A DNA stretch of 64,000 bases. Source: Bacteroidales bacterium (GTDB lineage: Bacteria; Bacteroidota; Bacteroidia; Bacteroidales; Lentimicrobiaceae). The position numbers were made by a program, and so were the translations under genes. Below the pieces are notes generated by a model, which ran no database searches, was not told the DNA's origin, and worked only from the letters and a program-made list of their open reading frames with translations. Below, in pieces: positions 8,292 through 17,960 of the stretch. Location: assembly GCA_022837485.1 (NCBI GenBank), contig JALHHH010000011.1, positions 1-64,000 on the forward strand, given 5' to 3'. How positions within the stretch are numbered: position 1 is the stretch's first letter; each line of letters begins with the position of its first letter.

Positions 8292-9764
8292 ATGGAAACA
8301 AACACAACCGAAAAGAAACGCAAACCCTGGGTAAACTGGGCATTGTTTATTGCAACGGTCATCGTTGTCTTCCTGCTTGGATTACTGGCAAATTCAGTAA
8401 TTGAGCGCAGAAGTGAAGCCAAGCTCTACTTTCAGATGGTATCAGAGATACCCGAATGGGAGCCAAGAAATGAAGTTTGGGGTGAGAATTTCCCCAGGGA
8501 ATTTGAAACCTACCGCAGCACACTCGACACTTCCTTCCGCAGTCCGCACGGCGGAGCCGGTATGATAGACTACCTCGACAAATACCCGGAACTGGTCGTT
8601 ATGTGGGCAGGTTACGCATTTTCGAGGGATTACAACCAGGGACGCGGGCATTACTATGCCGTTCAGGACATCCGTCAGACGCTGCGTACCGATGTTCCAC
8701 AGCCCGGAACCTGCTGGACCTGTAAAAGCACCGATGTCCCCAGGGTGATGAACGAAATAGGGGTTGAAAATTTCTATGCCGCCAAATGGTCAGACCTCGG
8801 TCATCAGATCGTAAACAACATCGGTTGTCAGGATTGCCACGATCCCAAAACCATGAACCTGAGGATTACCCGACCGGCACTCATAGAGGCTTTTCAGCGT
8901 CAGGGCAAGGACATAAACAACGCTACCCACCAGGAGATGCGTTCGCTTGTTTGCGCTCAGTGCCACGTAGAATACTACTTCAAAGGCGAAGGCAAATACC
9001 TGACTTTCCCGTGGGACAAAGGATTTAGTGCCGATGAAATGGAAGCTTACTACGATGAAATCGAACACGTTGACTGGGTTCACAACCTCAGCAAAACGCC
9101 AATGCTCAAAGCTCAGCACCCCGACTACGAACTGTATCGCACCGGTATACATGCCGACCGCGGCGTAGCCTGTGCCGACTGCCACATGCCCTACAAGCGC
9201 GACGGCGGAATGAAATTTACAGATCATAAGATTCAGAGTCCGCTGGCCAACATCTCCGGATCCTGTCAGGTATGCCATCGCGAAAGCGAAGAAAAACTGC
9301 TGGCAAACGTACTCGACCGTCAGCACAAAATTGAGGAACTCCGGAGAATTACCGAGAAGAACCTTGCACGCGTGCATATGGAAGCCAAAGTTGCCTGGGA
9401 CAACGGAGCTACGGAAGATGAAATGAAACCTGTACTTCAGCTCATCCGTCACGCACAGTGGCGCTGGGACTGGGTAGCTGCCGCCAATGCCGTTGGATTC
9501 CACTCACCGGCTGAAGCTCTTCGCGTACTTGGTACATCCATTCAGAAATCGCAGGAAGCCAGGATTCTACTCACCGAAATCTTTGTAAAGAAGGGCGTCA
9601 AGACACCGGTTGAATTGCCCGACATTACTTCAAAAGAAAAAGCACAGCAGTATATTGGCCTTGACATGGCCGCACTCAAAAAACAAAAAAGTGAATTTCT
9701 TACAAACGTAGTTCCCGAATGGGTAGCCAAAGCTGCCGAACGGGAAGCTGCGATGAATAAATAG
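8292..9764 (+). CDS. nrfA: ammonia-forming cytochrome c nitrite reductase NrfA
   Basis: Periplasmic pentahaem enzyme of 490 residues reducing nitrite to ammonium with six electrons, docked on NrfH. A hydrophobic N-terminal anchor or signal lies at about residues 15-34. The five haem sites are CWTCK (141-145), the lysine-ligated catalytic haem, then CQDCH (179-183), CAQCH (221-225), CADCH (294-298) and CQVCH (325-329). Tyr228 just after the third site and His276 (LKAQHPDYE) correspond to the known active-site Tyr and His. Length and motif order match the canonical CxxCK type, so the enzyme should be active. A strong terminator follows, making nrfHA a closed two-gene unit for anaerobic respiration or nitrite detoxification. 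Confidence 0.98.
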   Translation: METNTTEKKRKPWVNWALFIATVIVVFLLGLLANSVIERRSEAKLYFQMVSEIPEWEPRNEVWGENFPREFETYRSTLDTSFRSPHGGAGMIDYLDKYPELVVMWAGYAFSRDYNQGRGHYYAVQDIRQTLRTDVPQPGTCWTCKSTDVPRVMNEIGVENFYAAKWSDLGHQIVNNIGCQDCHDPKTMNLRITRPALIEAFQRQGKDINNATHQEMRSLVCAQCHVEYYFKGEGKYLTFPWDKGFSADEMEAYYDEIEHVDWVHNLSKTPMLKAQHPDYELYRTGIHADRGVACADCHMPYKRDGGMKFTDHKIQSPLANISGSCQVCHRESEEKLLANVLDRQHKIEELRRITEKNLARVHMEAKVAWDNGATEDEMKPVLQLIRHAQWRWDWVAAANAVGFHSPAEALRVLGTSIQKSQEARILLTEIFVKKGVKTPVELPDITSKEKAQQYIGLDMAALKKQKSEFLTNVVPEWVAKAAEREAAMNK

Positions 9765-9783
9765 CACCTTCACACACACACCC

Positions 9784-9817
9784 AATCCCGGATTCAAGGC
9801 GAGTCCGGGATTTTTTT
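9784..9817 (+). terminator. rho-independent terminator after nrfA
   Basis: A 12-bp stem, AATCCCGGATTC (9784-9795) with GAGTCCGGGATT (9801-9812), contains one G:T pair and a 5-base loop. It runs into seven Ts. It lies 20 bases after the nrfA stop. Confidence 0.9.
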
Positions 9818-9875
9818 ATGCAGGAAACCGGCTTCCAAACCTTATACAATTACGTCTGTCAACAGCCGAAAATAC

Positions 9876-9883
9876 TATTTTTG
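9876..9883 (+). promoter_or_regulatory. predicted -7 box of lplA
   Basis: TATTTTTG fits TAnnTTTG exactly and lies 19 bases before the lplA ATG, predicting a very short leader. A -33 box is not clear. Confidence 0.45.
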
Positions 9884-9902
9884 CATTCCTAAAACCGTTC
9901 CC

Positions 9903-10883
9903 ATGCTTTGCATTATCCGTAAAGAAACCGACCCCTATTTCAACCTTGCCGCCGAGGAATACGTTCTGAAACACTTTGAACGCGAAAGCTTTATGTTATG
10001 GAGAAACGAGCCCTCCATCATCGTTGGGAAGCATCAGAATACACTTGCCGAAATCAATGCTTCGTATGTAAAGGAGAACAGCATTAAAGTGGTTCGCCGG
10101 CTTTCGGGAGGCGGAGCGGTATTTCACGATCTGGGAAACCTGAATTTTACATTCATTGCATCGGGAGACCACGAACACCTCGTTGATTTCAGGAAATTTA
10201 CCCGGCCGATCCTGGATGTGCTGCTTACGCTCAACATAAACGCACAGTTTGAGGGTCGCAACGACCTTACCATAGAAGGCAGAAAATTCTCAGGAAATGC
10301 GGAGCATGTCTACAAAAACCGCGTGCTTCATCACGGCACCCTGCTCTTTTCGTCTCAAATGGCAGATCTTTCAAATGCCCTGAACGTTGACCCCGACAAA
10401 TTCCGCGACAAAGCGGTAAAATCGGTTCGCAGCAGGGTGACGAATATAAGTGAACACCTAAGTGCGCCACTCACTGTAACGGAGTTTAGAGATCTGATCC
10501 TGAAGCATGTAATGGAAAGCACTCCGGGCGCGGAGCTGTACAGCTTTACCGATGAAGACATACAAGCCATATCAAAGCTGCGCGACGAGAAATATGCCAC
10601 CTGGGACTGGAACTTCGGGTATTCGCCCAGGTATAACTTCCTTAAAGCGGTAAAAACCAACGGAGGAAAACTGGAGGTTACCCTTGAAGTGGCAAATGGA
10701 ATTATAGAAAATGCACGGTTCTACGGCGACTACTTCAACAAGCTCGATCCCGCCGAGATTGAAAAGGCGCTGGAGGGTTCATCCCACGACGAAGCAAGCC
10801 TGCGCGAACGAATTGCACCCTTTAACATTCCCGATTACTTCCTGAATGTTACCGGCGAGGAGCTGCTGAGCGCCCTTTTCTGA
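9903..10883 (+). CDS. lplA: lipoate-protein ligase A
   Basis: Cytosolic enzyme of 326 residues that activates free lipoate with ATP and attaches it to lipoyl domains of 2-oxoacid dehydrogenases and the glycine cleavage H protein. The N-terminal catalytic domain shows the hallmark RRLSGGGAVFHDLG (residues 65-78) and the NDLTIEGRKFSGNA block carrying the catalytic lysine. A C-terminal accessory domain (about 250-326) is present, as in full-length LplA. The gene follows the nrfA terminator and has its own -7-like box. The next gene begins 68 bases downstream on the same strand, so cotranscription is possible. Octanoyltransferase LipB lacks this C-terminal region, so LplA is preferred. Confidence 0.93.
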   Translation: MLCIIRKETDPYFNLAAEEYVLKHFERESFMLWRNEPSIIVGKHQNTLAEINASYVKENSIKVVRRLSGGGAVFHDLGNLNFTFIASGDHEHLVDFRKFTRPILDVLLTLNINAQFEGRNDLTIEGRKFSGNAEHVYKNRVLHHGTLLFSSQMADLSNALNVDPDKFRDKAVKSVRSRVTNISEHLSAPLTVTEFRDLILKHVMESTPGAELYSFTDEDIQAISKLRDEKYATWDWNFGYSPRYNFLKAVKTNGGKLEVTLEVANGIIENARFYGDYFNKLDPAEIEKALEGSSHDEASLRERIAPFNIPDYFLNVTGEELLSALF

Positions 10884-10951
10884 AAGTAATGCCGCGGCTG
10901 AACTTTACCACTGCCTGTTTGTTTATGGCTCCAAACAATAATTTTCACACC

Positions 10952-11758
10952 ATGGAAGCTCAACAGGTATTTGACAGGCTCTGGGCCGATTACACCGGAC
11001 AAAACCCGGCAGCCAAACGGGTATACGACCTTTTTACCGCCGAAGGCGAAACCGTGTACAACGATCACATCGCATTCCGCACCTTCAACGATCCGGGAAT
11101 CAACATCGAAGTCCTTTCTCAGGAATTTCTTAAGGTTGGATACGAATACAAAGGATCCTACAATTTCGAACAAAAGAAGCTGAATGCCAAACACTTCGAA
11201 CATAAAACCTTCAAAGATGCCCCCAGGGTTTTCATCAGCGAGCTGCGGGTTGATGAGTTTTCGCCCTTTCTTCAGGAAACCATTAAAGGCATTATTAATG
11301 CCATACCGGAGGATAAAAAAGGAAAGAGCGATCTGATTTATGCCGGCAATCTGTGGGGAACGCCCTCGTTTGAGGTGTACGAAGCACTTCGCAAGGAATC
11401 GGAATACGCGGCATGGGTCTACGTTTACGGGTTCAGAGCCAACCACTTCACGGTTAGCATCAACGGTTTGAAAAAGTACGACACCATACACAAAGTAAAT
11501 CAGTTTCTGAAAGACAACGGATACATCATCAACGGTTCCGGTGGAGAAGTAAAAGGCACGCCCGAAGAACTTCTCGAGCAATCGAGCATCATGGCCGGAA
11601 TCCTGCCGGTGGCTTTTAAAGAAGGAACCCACGAAATTCCATCCTGCTATTATGAGTTTGCCATGCGTTACCCGGATGCCGACGGCAAGCTTTATTCAGG
11701 GTTTATTGCCAAATCGGCCGATAAGATTTTTGAAAGCACCAATTTTTACAAAAAATAA
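10952..11758 (+). CDS. DUF1338 protein, 2-oxoadipate dioxygenase/decarboxylase-like
   Basis: Protein of 268 residues in the DUF1338 family, whose characterised member HglS of Pseudomonas putida turns 2-oxoadipate into D-2-hydroxyglutarate with Fe(II) and O2. The metal ligands of HglS have counterparts here: His39 in DHIAFRTF, with Arg43 four residues later as in HglS, His165 in FRANHFTVSI and Glu235 in YYEFAMRY. It is much shorter than HglS (about 460 residues) and belongs to a compact subgroup, so the substrate may differ. I start at ATG 10952 (MEAQQVF); an in-frame ATG at 10889 would add 21 residues that do not look like family sequence. A terminator follows. The FAD/Fe-S dehydrogenase 191 bases downstream resembles enzymes that oxidise D-2-hydroxyglutarate. 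Confidence 0.8.
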   Translation: MEAQQVFDRLWADYTGQNPAAKRVYDLFTAEGETVYNDHIAFRTFNDPGINIEVLSQEFLKVGYEYKGSYNFEQKKLNAKHFEHKTFKDAPRVFISELRVDEFSPFLQETIKGIINAIPEDKKGKSDLIYAGNLWGTPSFEVYEALRKESEYAAWVYVYGFRANHFTVSINGLKKYDTIHKVNQFLKDNGYIINGSGGEVKGTPEELLEQSSIMAGILPVAFKEGTHEIPSCYYEFAMRYPDADGKLYSGFIAKSADKIFESTNFYKK

Positions 11759-11777
11759 CAAGGTTACTCCTGCTTTT

Positions 11778-11807
11778 ATCCCGGCATTGCTGTCCGGGAT
11801 TTTTTTT
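11778..11807 (+). terminator. rho-independent terminator after DUF1338 gene
   Basis: ATCCCGG (11778-11784) pairs with CCGGGAT (11794-11800) over a 9-base loop and is followed by seven Ts. It separates this transcription unit from the dehydrogenase gene at 11950. Confidence 0.85.
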
Positions 11808-11949
11808 GCCCCTTCCCTGCACTCCGGTTACGGAAAGATAACAGAGCCATTCGCAGAGTGCAGGAAGATGCAACAAACCATGTAAATTTTTACATTTGGG
11901 GAGTCGTTCACCGGAAAGAACCCATGGACTGTAAAAACTTTGAACACAA

Positions 11950-14868
11950 ATGATTCCTGTAAACAAGTGGAATGAGCTGAAAGGCAAACTGAAGGGCGAT
12001 CTTTACACAGGCGACAGCATGCGATTGCTTTATGCCACGGATGCTTCGGCATACCGCGAAATACCTGCCGGAGTTTGCCGCCCGGCCGGTAAGCACGATT
12101 TAAAGGTAATTATCGGCTTTGCCCGCCGGATGAAGCTTCCGCTTATTCCCCGCACGGCGGGCACCTCGCTGGCCGGACAGGTAGTAGGCAGCGGACTGGT
12201 GGTGGACGTATCGAAATACATGACCCGGGTGCTCGAGCTTAACGTTGAAGAGCGCTGGGTGCGCGTGGAGCCCGGCGTGGTTCTGGATGAACTCAACAAC
12301 ATGCTGGAACCATACGGACTCTTTTTTGGGCCGGAGACCTCCACATCTAACCGTTGCATGATAGGCGGAATGGTGGGCAACAACTCCTGCGGCTCGCATT
12401 CGCTGGTATATGGAAGCACGCGCGACCACACCCTGGAAATTACTGCCCTGCTGAGCGACGGATCGGAAGCAGTGTTCGGGGAAATAAGCGGGGAAGAATT
12501 TGAAAAAAAATTACAGCTTCAAAACCTTGAAGGCGATATCTACCGTAATATTTACCGGATATTAAGTAAAGAAGAGAACCAGAAGGAAATCAGGGAGCAC
12601 TACCCCGACCCGGGTATAGAAAGGCGAAATACGGGGTACGCCCTCGACCTTTTACTTGAATCCGAACCTTTTACAAAAGGAAAACCAAAATTTAACTTCA
12701 GCCGTCTGCTTGCCGGATCGGAAGGAACGCTGGCCTTCAGCACCGAAATAAAACTCAATCTCGTACCTCTGCCCCCACCCGAGAAAGCCCTGATATGCGT
12801 GCACTGTGCCAAACTGGAAGACGCATTCAAAGGAAATCTTGTTGCCCTGAAGCACGACCCGATTGCAGTGGAGCTGATCGACAGCTATATACTTGAGCGA
12901 ACCAAAGATAATATTTCACAACGCAAAAACAGGTTCTTCATTCAGGGAGAACCGGCTGCCATACTTGTGGTGGAACTGGCTTTAGAAAGCCGTGAGGCCA
13001 TTGACAGAAAGGCTACCGAACTGGAAACCGCATTGCGTAAAGAGGGATTTGGATATCATTTCCCCGTTGTTTACGGTAGCGACATCAACAAGGTGTGGGC
13101 ACTGCGAAAAGCCGGCCTGGGATTGCTTTCCAACGTGCCCGGGGATGCCAAGCCTGTAGCTGTAATAGAAGATACTGCGGTAAATCCGGCCGTTCTGCCG
13201 GAATACATGCACGACTTCCGGCTAATGCTTGACGACCTTGGACTGGATTGCGTATACTATGCACACATCGCCACGGGCGAGCTGCATCTGAGGCCGGTGC
13301 TTAACCTGAAAGATCCGGGAGATATTGAACTGTTTCATACCGTAGCCCTTGAAACGGCCAAGCTGGTGAAAAAATACCGCGGATCGCTGAGCGGAGAGCA
13401 CGGCGACGGGCGGCTGCGCGGAGAGTTCATCCCCCTTATGCTGGGCGAACACAACTACTCGCTTCTGGAAGAGGTAAAACAAACCTGGGATCCCGAAGGC
13501 ATTTTTAATCCCGGAAAAATCACCGGCACCCCTCGCATGAACACCAGTCTGCGCTATGAGCCGGGACAGACAACGCCGGAGCCTGAAACAATTTTTGATT
13601 TCAGCGACACGCTTGGACTAATAAGGGCTGCCGAACAATGCAATGGCTCAGGCGACTGCCGCAAATCGGAGCAGTTTGCAGGAACCATGTGTCCGAGTTA
13701 CCAGGCTACGCGCGACGAAAACGCCACCACCAGGGCCAGGGCAAACATACTGAGGGAATTCCTGACGCGCTCCCAAAAAAGAAATCCGTTCGACCAGAGA
13801 GAGATTTATGAAATCATGGATCTCTGCCTTTCGTGCAAGGGATGCAAATCGGAGTGCCCTTCCAACGTGGACATTGCCAAATACAAGGCCGAATTCCTGC
13901 AACACTATTACGATGCCAACGGAGTGCCTTTGCGTACCCGCATGATCGCGTGGATCACTACATTCAACCGGATCGGAAGCCTGGTACCGGCCGTTTACAA
14001 CTTCTTCCTGAAGAACTCCTTAACCTCAGGACTGATGAAAAAGACGCTCGGATTTGCTCAGAAACGCTCCATTCCCCTTCTGCAAAAGACGACCCTGAGA
14101 AGATGGTATCGCAGAAAATATTCTCCTGCAGAAACCGGAAGGAAGGTATATCTGTTTGCCGATGAATTCACCAATTACAACGATACCTCAGTAGGTATAA
14201 GTGCCGTTAAAGCCCTTCACAAACTTGGGTATGATGTTGTTATCCCCGAACATACCGAAAGCGGAAGGACGTTTATCAGCAAGGGACTTCTGCGAAGAGC
14301 AGCACGGCTGGCAGAGAAGAACATCCGCAGTTTGTATCCGCTTGTTTCGGAAGAAGCTCCGCTGATCGGACTGGAACCATCGGCCATATTGACGTTCAAA
14401 GACGAATCCATCGATCTTACCCGTGGCGAAATGAAAGAAAAAGCCAGGGCTTTGGCAGGAAACTGCATGCTTTTTGAAGATTTTATAATGCGTGAATTTG
14501 CTGCCGGACGTATTGAGACATCGCTGTTTACCACGGACCATAGGAAAATCCGCCTTCACGGACACTGTCATCAGAAATCGCTGGCAGGTACGGCATCCAC
14601 CAGACAAATGCTCTCGCTGCCGGTGAACTATACGGTTGAGGAAATTAAATCGGGTTGCTGCGGGATGGCCGGATCTTTTGGCTATGAAGCCGAGCATTAC
14701 GAGCTTTCAATGAAAGTGGGTGAACTGGTTCTTTTTCCTGAAATCCGTAAAACCGGTGAGGAAACAATCATCGCCGCGCCGGGAACAAGCTGCAGACATC
14801 AGATCAGCGACGGAACGGGGCGACAGGCAAAGCATCCGGCAGAAGTTTTTTACGAAAGTATGAAATAA
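11950..14868 (+). CDS. FAD-linked oxidase/Fe-S fusion dehydrogenase, YdiJ-like
   Basis: Fusion protein of 972 residues that oxidises a 2-hydroxyacid and passes electrons through Fe-S clusters, probably to quinones. Order: PCMH-type FAD-binding domain (about 40-260, with IPRTAGTSLAGQ and GPETSTSNRCMIGGM), FAD-oxidase C-terminal domain (to about 530, ending LSGEHGDGRLRG and FNPGKI), then 4Fe-4S motifs near residue 564 (CNGSGDC...CPSY) and 626 (CLSCKGCKSECP), and a CCG-type domain with GHCHQKS and SGCCGMAGSFG near 900. This architecture matches YdiJ-type proteins, reported as D-2-hydroxyglutarate dehydrogenases; D-lactate or glycolate oxidation are alternatives with the same fold. The DUF1338 gene upstream favours D-2-hydroxyglutarate. 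It converges with the M43 protease gene on a shared terminator. Confidence 0.88.
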   Translation: MIPVNKWNELKGKLKGDLYTGDSMRLLYATDASAYREIPAGVCRPAGKHDLKVIIGFARRMKLPLIPRTAGTSLAGQVVGSGLVVDVSKYMTRVLELNVEERWVRVEPGVVLDELNNMLEPYGLFFGPETSTSNRCMIGGMVGNNSCGSHSLVYGSTRDHTLEITALLSDGSEAVFGEISGEEFEKKLQLQNLEGDIYRNIYRILSKEENQKEIREHYPDPGIERRNTGYALDLLLESEPFTKGKPKFNFSRLLAGSEGTLAFSTEIKLNLVPLPPPEKALICVHCAKLEDAFKGNLVALKHDPIAVELIDSYILERTKDNISQRKNRFFIQGEPAAILVVELALESREAIDRKATELETALRKEGFGYHFPVVYGSDINKVWALRKAGLGLLSNVPGDAKPVAVIEDTAVNPAVLPEYMHDFRLMLDDLGLDCVYYAHIATGELHLRPVLNLKDPGDIELFHTVALETAKLVKKYRGSLSGEHGDGRLRGEFIPLMLGEHNYSLLEEVKQTWDPEGIFNPGKITGTPRMNTSLRYEPGQTTPEPETIFDFSDTLGLIRAAEQCNGSGDCRKSEQFAGTMCPSYQATRDENATTRARANILREFLTRSQKRNPFDQREIYEIMDLCLSCKGCKSECPSNVDIAKYKAEFLQHYYDANGVPLRTRMIAWITTFNRIGSLVPAVYNFFLKNSLTSGLMKKTLGFAQKRSIPLLQKTTLRRWYRRKYSPAETGRKVYLFADEFTNYNDTSVGISAVKALHKLGYDVVIPEHTESGRTFISKGLLRRAARLAEKNIRSLYPLVSEEAPLIGLEPSAILTFKDESIDLTRGEMKEKARALAGNCMLFEDFIMREFAAGRIETSLFTTDHRKIRLHGHCHQKSLAGTASTRQMLSLPVNYTVEEIKSGCCGMAGSFGYEAEHYELSMKVGELVLFPEIRKTGEETIIAAPGTSCRHQISDGTGRQAKHPAEVFYESMK

Positions 14869-14910
14869 AATCTTAAACAAGTCCGGGCTATATCTAATCC
14901 CGGGACACCG

Positions 14911-14960
14911 GAAAAAAGAAATGCTCCGGCACACTGCATCGAGGCCGGAGCATCCATTTT
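14911..14960. terminator. bidirectional terminator between convergent genes
   Basis: ATGCTCCGGC (14921-14930) pairs perfectly with GCCGGAGCAT (14943-14952) over a 12-base loop. It has an A-rich left flank and a T-rich right flank, so it can end both the plus-strand dehydrogenase and the minus-strand protease transcript. Confidence 0.85.
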
Positions 14961-14978
14961 TGGTTAATATTGGTTTAT

Positions 14979-17960
14979 CTATTTCATCTTCATAATCTTA
15001 CCGCTGCTGAACCAGGTACCCGAAATGAGGGTATAGTGGTAAATTCCTGCGGGAAGACCGGCCGCATCGAACGTGAAGGAATGCAAACCTGCCGGCAGCA
15101 CTCCGTTGTGAAGCTCAGCTACCACACGGCCTGTATTATCCCTGACTACAAGTGTCGTTTCGCTGGTCTCTTTCAACTCGAATACAATTTCTGTTTGACC
15201 GGCGAAGGGATTAGGCCTTATGCTGACGGAAAGGGAGGATTGCCCCTTGCTTTCGGGTGTGCTCTCTGCTATGCTACTCTTGCCGGAAGGACCTTCGCTG
15301 CGGACGTGGAGCTTTCCGCCGTTCAATAGCTGAGGTGCAGGACCTGTGCCGATCCACTGACTCGAGAACAGAATTCCCTGTCCGCCGTTTCCACTGAGGG
15401 TTACAACGATTTTATCGAGAGATCCGTTTTGCGCCACCGTACTTTCATAGGCATCCATTGCCAGGTTAAAGTTACCGCCGAGCGGTACAGGATTGAGGGG
15501 ATCGGTGATATCGCGCAGGGTAGCCTTGGTACTTATTACGGCCTTGCGGTAGTCGGGATCGGTAAGACTCACAGCCATGGAGTTGATCTTATTGCTGCGA
15601 ATCTGGTACTTTCTCCAGACACCGGCTTCATAACGCCTGAAAATAACATTGATGTTTCCCTGCAGATTCCGGCCGGCCGGATTCCATTTCATATTAAATC
15701 CAAAATTCATTTTTGAACCGGGAGTGCCTGCATACGTACCTGCCGACTGATCGCCGAGAACGATATGACCGCCTCCGGTGACAAATTCAGAACCGGGAAG
15801 CGCCAGCGTAACCAGGGTAAGGTCGGCCGTTGCACCGGTGTAATACCCGCCGGCTGAAGCCCATACCTCAAAGGTTTCGCCTCCCGAACTGCAGTTGCTG
15901 CCCGTAAGGGTATGCATGAAGTCTGTAACGGCTACACCTTCGGTAAATACACCCGGATTAATCAGTCCGACCGGCAAATCGGGAACACTGAGGGTGGTTC
16001 CGGGTATTCCGCCATTGGAAAATGTAAGGGTGGCATTACGAATGTCGCCCTGGCAGTCGACCGGACCATCGTCAGCATCGGCTATATATGCCATGAGGGT
16101 TATGGTACCTGTGCAATTGGATGCTGAAGGCGTTGAAAAATACTCCTGACCATTGTACACAACCAATGCATCTTCGGGTGAAACATTGATGGAAATGGGA
16201 TCGGGCTGACTGATGTTGTAATGCACCTCATCCATACCGCTGAAGATAGCAGTAACGGTTTTTGAACCTGGTGCCATGGATCCGGCAATATCTTCCAGCA
16301 TGCAAACGTCGGTGAGAACTGCTATCAGATCGGAACCGGAAATTTCGAAATCAGCACTTCCCATCTCCTGTGCACCAACAAAGAAAGTAACCGACTCTGC
16401 TGCCAGAAATTCGGGGGCACAGGCGGCTCCGTCGGTGATGGTTGCTGTAAAGGTTGCTGCATCGCTGTACTGAACCGGATCGGGACTAACTTCAATAAGG
16501 GAAGTAACTTCTTTGGGAGCAACCGTAACGGTAGCCGTGCAGCTGGATTCGTTGTTGCTGTTATCTACCACTGTTAATGTAACCATATTCAGACCGACAT
16601 CCGAACAATCGAATAACGAAGGACTAACGCTCATCGACTGAATTCCGCAATTATCGTACGAGCCGTTATTTATTTGGGCTGCAGTAACCGTTGCCTGTCC
16701 GGATGAACTCAGATAAATGGTTACATCCTGACAAAGTGCAACCGGCGGCGTATCGTCAACCACGGTAACTACCGCTGAGCAACTGGATTCGTTGCCCTGC
16801 TCATCCACTACTGTAAGAGTTACGTTATTGGGGCCCAGGTCATCGCAGGCAAACGAAGACGGACTTACCGACCAGGAACCGAATCCGCAGTCCCACGTGG
16901 AGCCGTCATCAACGCTGGCAGGTGTAATACTCGCGGTACCGGCCGAACTGAGCGAAACGCTGATGTTTTTGCATGCTGCAATCGGAGCATCGCAAGGACA
17001 AACTGACTCCAGGTAGGTGCGCGTAGTGTTGATGTAAATCAACATACGAGCATATTGCTGAGGCGAAAATAATGTCCGGCAATCCTTCAGCGAATAAGAC
17101 ATAATATTTGTTTCATCGGGAGTATAGGAAACTCCGCACGCATCGCTGAATGATCCGCTGTAAACGCAGGCAGGAGAGGCAGTAATGCTGACACCTGCCC
17201 GATTGAGCCTAGGGTCAGCGGGTGTATCGCATAACAGATCGCCGGCGTTATCGCAGTTATAGCAATCATCGGATCCTGTGCGTGTTACATTCTCTGCACC
17301 ATCTCCAACAGCCGTTTCGTGTGTGTGGTAAAGTCCAAAATAATGCCCGATCTCATGTACCAGTGTGCTTTGGTTGGTTGCACACCCATTGGCTATAACA
17401 ATATAATCTACGGGGAGCATCCATGGGAAACGTGCCCATCCGCATGCACCATCCGGATCGTCGACAAAATAAATATTCAGAACATTGGCAACGTTATGGT
17501 TGGCAGCCATGTCATCGCCCTCTGCATCTCCCGACAAGGAATAATAAGCAGTACTATTGATGTAATTGGGGTCTCCGCATTCGGAAAAGGTAACCTCTAT
17601 CGGTGCAAAATAAGGGGCAACCCAGTTTTCGAACTCGTTACGGACACTGTTGATAGAGATACCGCCGGTACCATCGTCTCTTCTAACAATATGTATCTGA
17701 ACCAGAAAATTACGTGTCTCCCTGGCGGAATAATGCATATACTGCTCCATCATCCGGTTAAAAGCCTCGCGGTCAACAGAACGTTCATATGCCGCATCGG
17801 CTTCTGTTGCTTCCGTAAGGCACTCATGGCGGATAACGCTCTCGCGTTCATCCGTTTGACGATGACCGTGCATAACAGGATCCGCTGTCTTTTGTGCCCG
17901 TACACCGGGCAAAAGGCAACAGAATAAAAACAGCAGCGATAAAAATGTAGTGTTTCTCAT
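14979..17960 (-). CDS. secreted M43 (pappalysin-like) metalloprotease with T9SS signal
   Basis: Secreted zinc endopeptidase of 993 residues. It has a signal peptide at 1-22 and a propeptide-like stretch to about 85. The catalytic domain carries the metzincin motif HEIGHYFGLYH (202-212) and a Met-turn NIMSYS (Met287). Cysteine-rich spacing and CDTPADP between them are typical of family M43 (cytophagalysin, pappalysin). Two HYR-like immunoglobulin-type repeats follow (about 330-490; each has ACKNISVSL- or LCQDVTIYL-type starts and ends in SSCxAxVTV), then Ig-like and cell-surface modules. A type A T9SS sorting domain closes the protein (VSIRPNPFAGQTEIVFEL ... GIYHYTLISG). It probably acts on the cell surface or outside, cutting proteins for uptake. 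It borders the SusCD/PNGase region and may belong with it functionally. Confidence 0.92.
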   Translation of the reverse strand: MRNTTFLSLLFLFCCLLPGVRAQKTADPVMHGHRQTDERESVIRHECLTEATEADAAYERSVDREAFNRMMEQYMHYSARETRNFLVQIHIVRRDDGTGGISINSVRNEFENWVAPYFAPIEVTFSECGDPNYINSTAYYSLSGDAEGDDMAANHNVANVLNIYFVDDPDGACGWARFPWMLPVDYIVIANGCATNQSTLVHEIGHYFGLYHTHETAVGDGAENVTRTGSDDCYNCDNAGDLLCDTPADPRLNRAGVSITASPACVYSGSFSDACGVSYTPDETNIMSYSLKDCRTLFSPQQYARMLIYINTTRTYLESVCPCDAPIAACKNISVSLSSAGTASITPASVDDGSTWDCGFGSWSVSPSSFACDDLGPNNVTLTVVDEQGNESSCSAVVTVVDDTPPVALCQDVTIYLSSSGQATVTAAQINNGSYDNCGIQSMSVSPSLFDCSDVGLNMVTLTVVDNSNNESSCTATVTVAPKEVTSLIEVSPDPVQYSDAATFTATITDGAACAPEFLAAESVTFFVGAQEMGSADFEISGSDLIAVLTDVCMLEDIAGSMAPGSKTVTAIFSGMDEVHYNISQPDPISINVSPEDALVVYNGQEYFSTPSASNCTGTITLMAYIADADDGPVDCQGDIRNATLTFSNGGIPGTTLSVPDLPVGLINPGVFTEGVAVTDFMHTLTGSNCSSGGETFEVWASAGGYYTGATADLTLVTLALPGSEFVTGGGHIVLGDQSAGTYAGTPGSKMNFGFNMKWNPAGRNLQGNINVIFRRYEAGVWRKYQIRSNKINSMAVSLTDPDYRKAVISTKATLRDITDPLNPVPLGGNFNLAMDAYESTVAQNGSLDKIVVTLSGNGGQGILFSSQWIGTGPAPQLLNGGKLHVRSEGPSGKSSIAESTPESKGQSSLSVSIRPNPFAGQTEIVFELKETSETTLVVRDNTGRVVAELHNGVLPAGLHSFTFDAAGLPAGIYHYTLISGTWFSSGKIMKMK

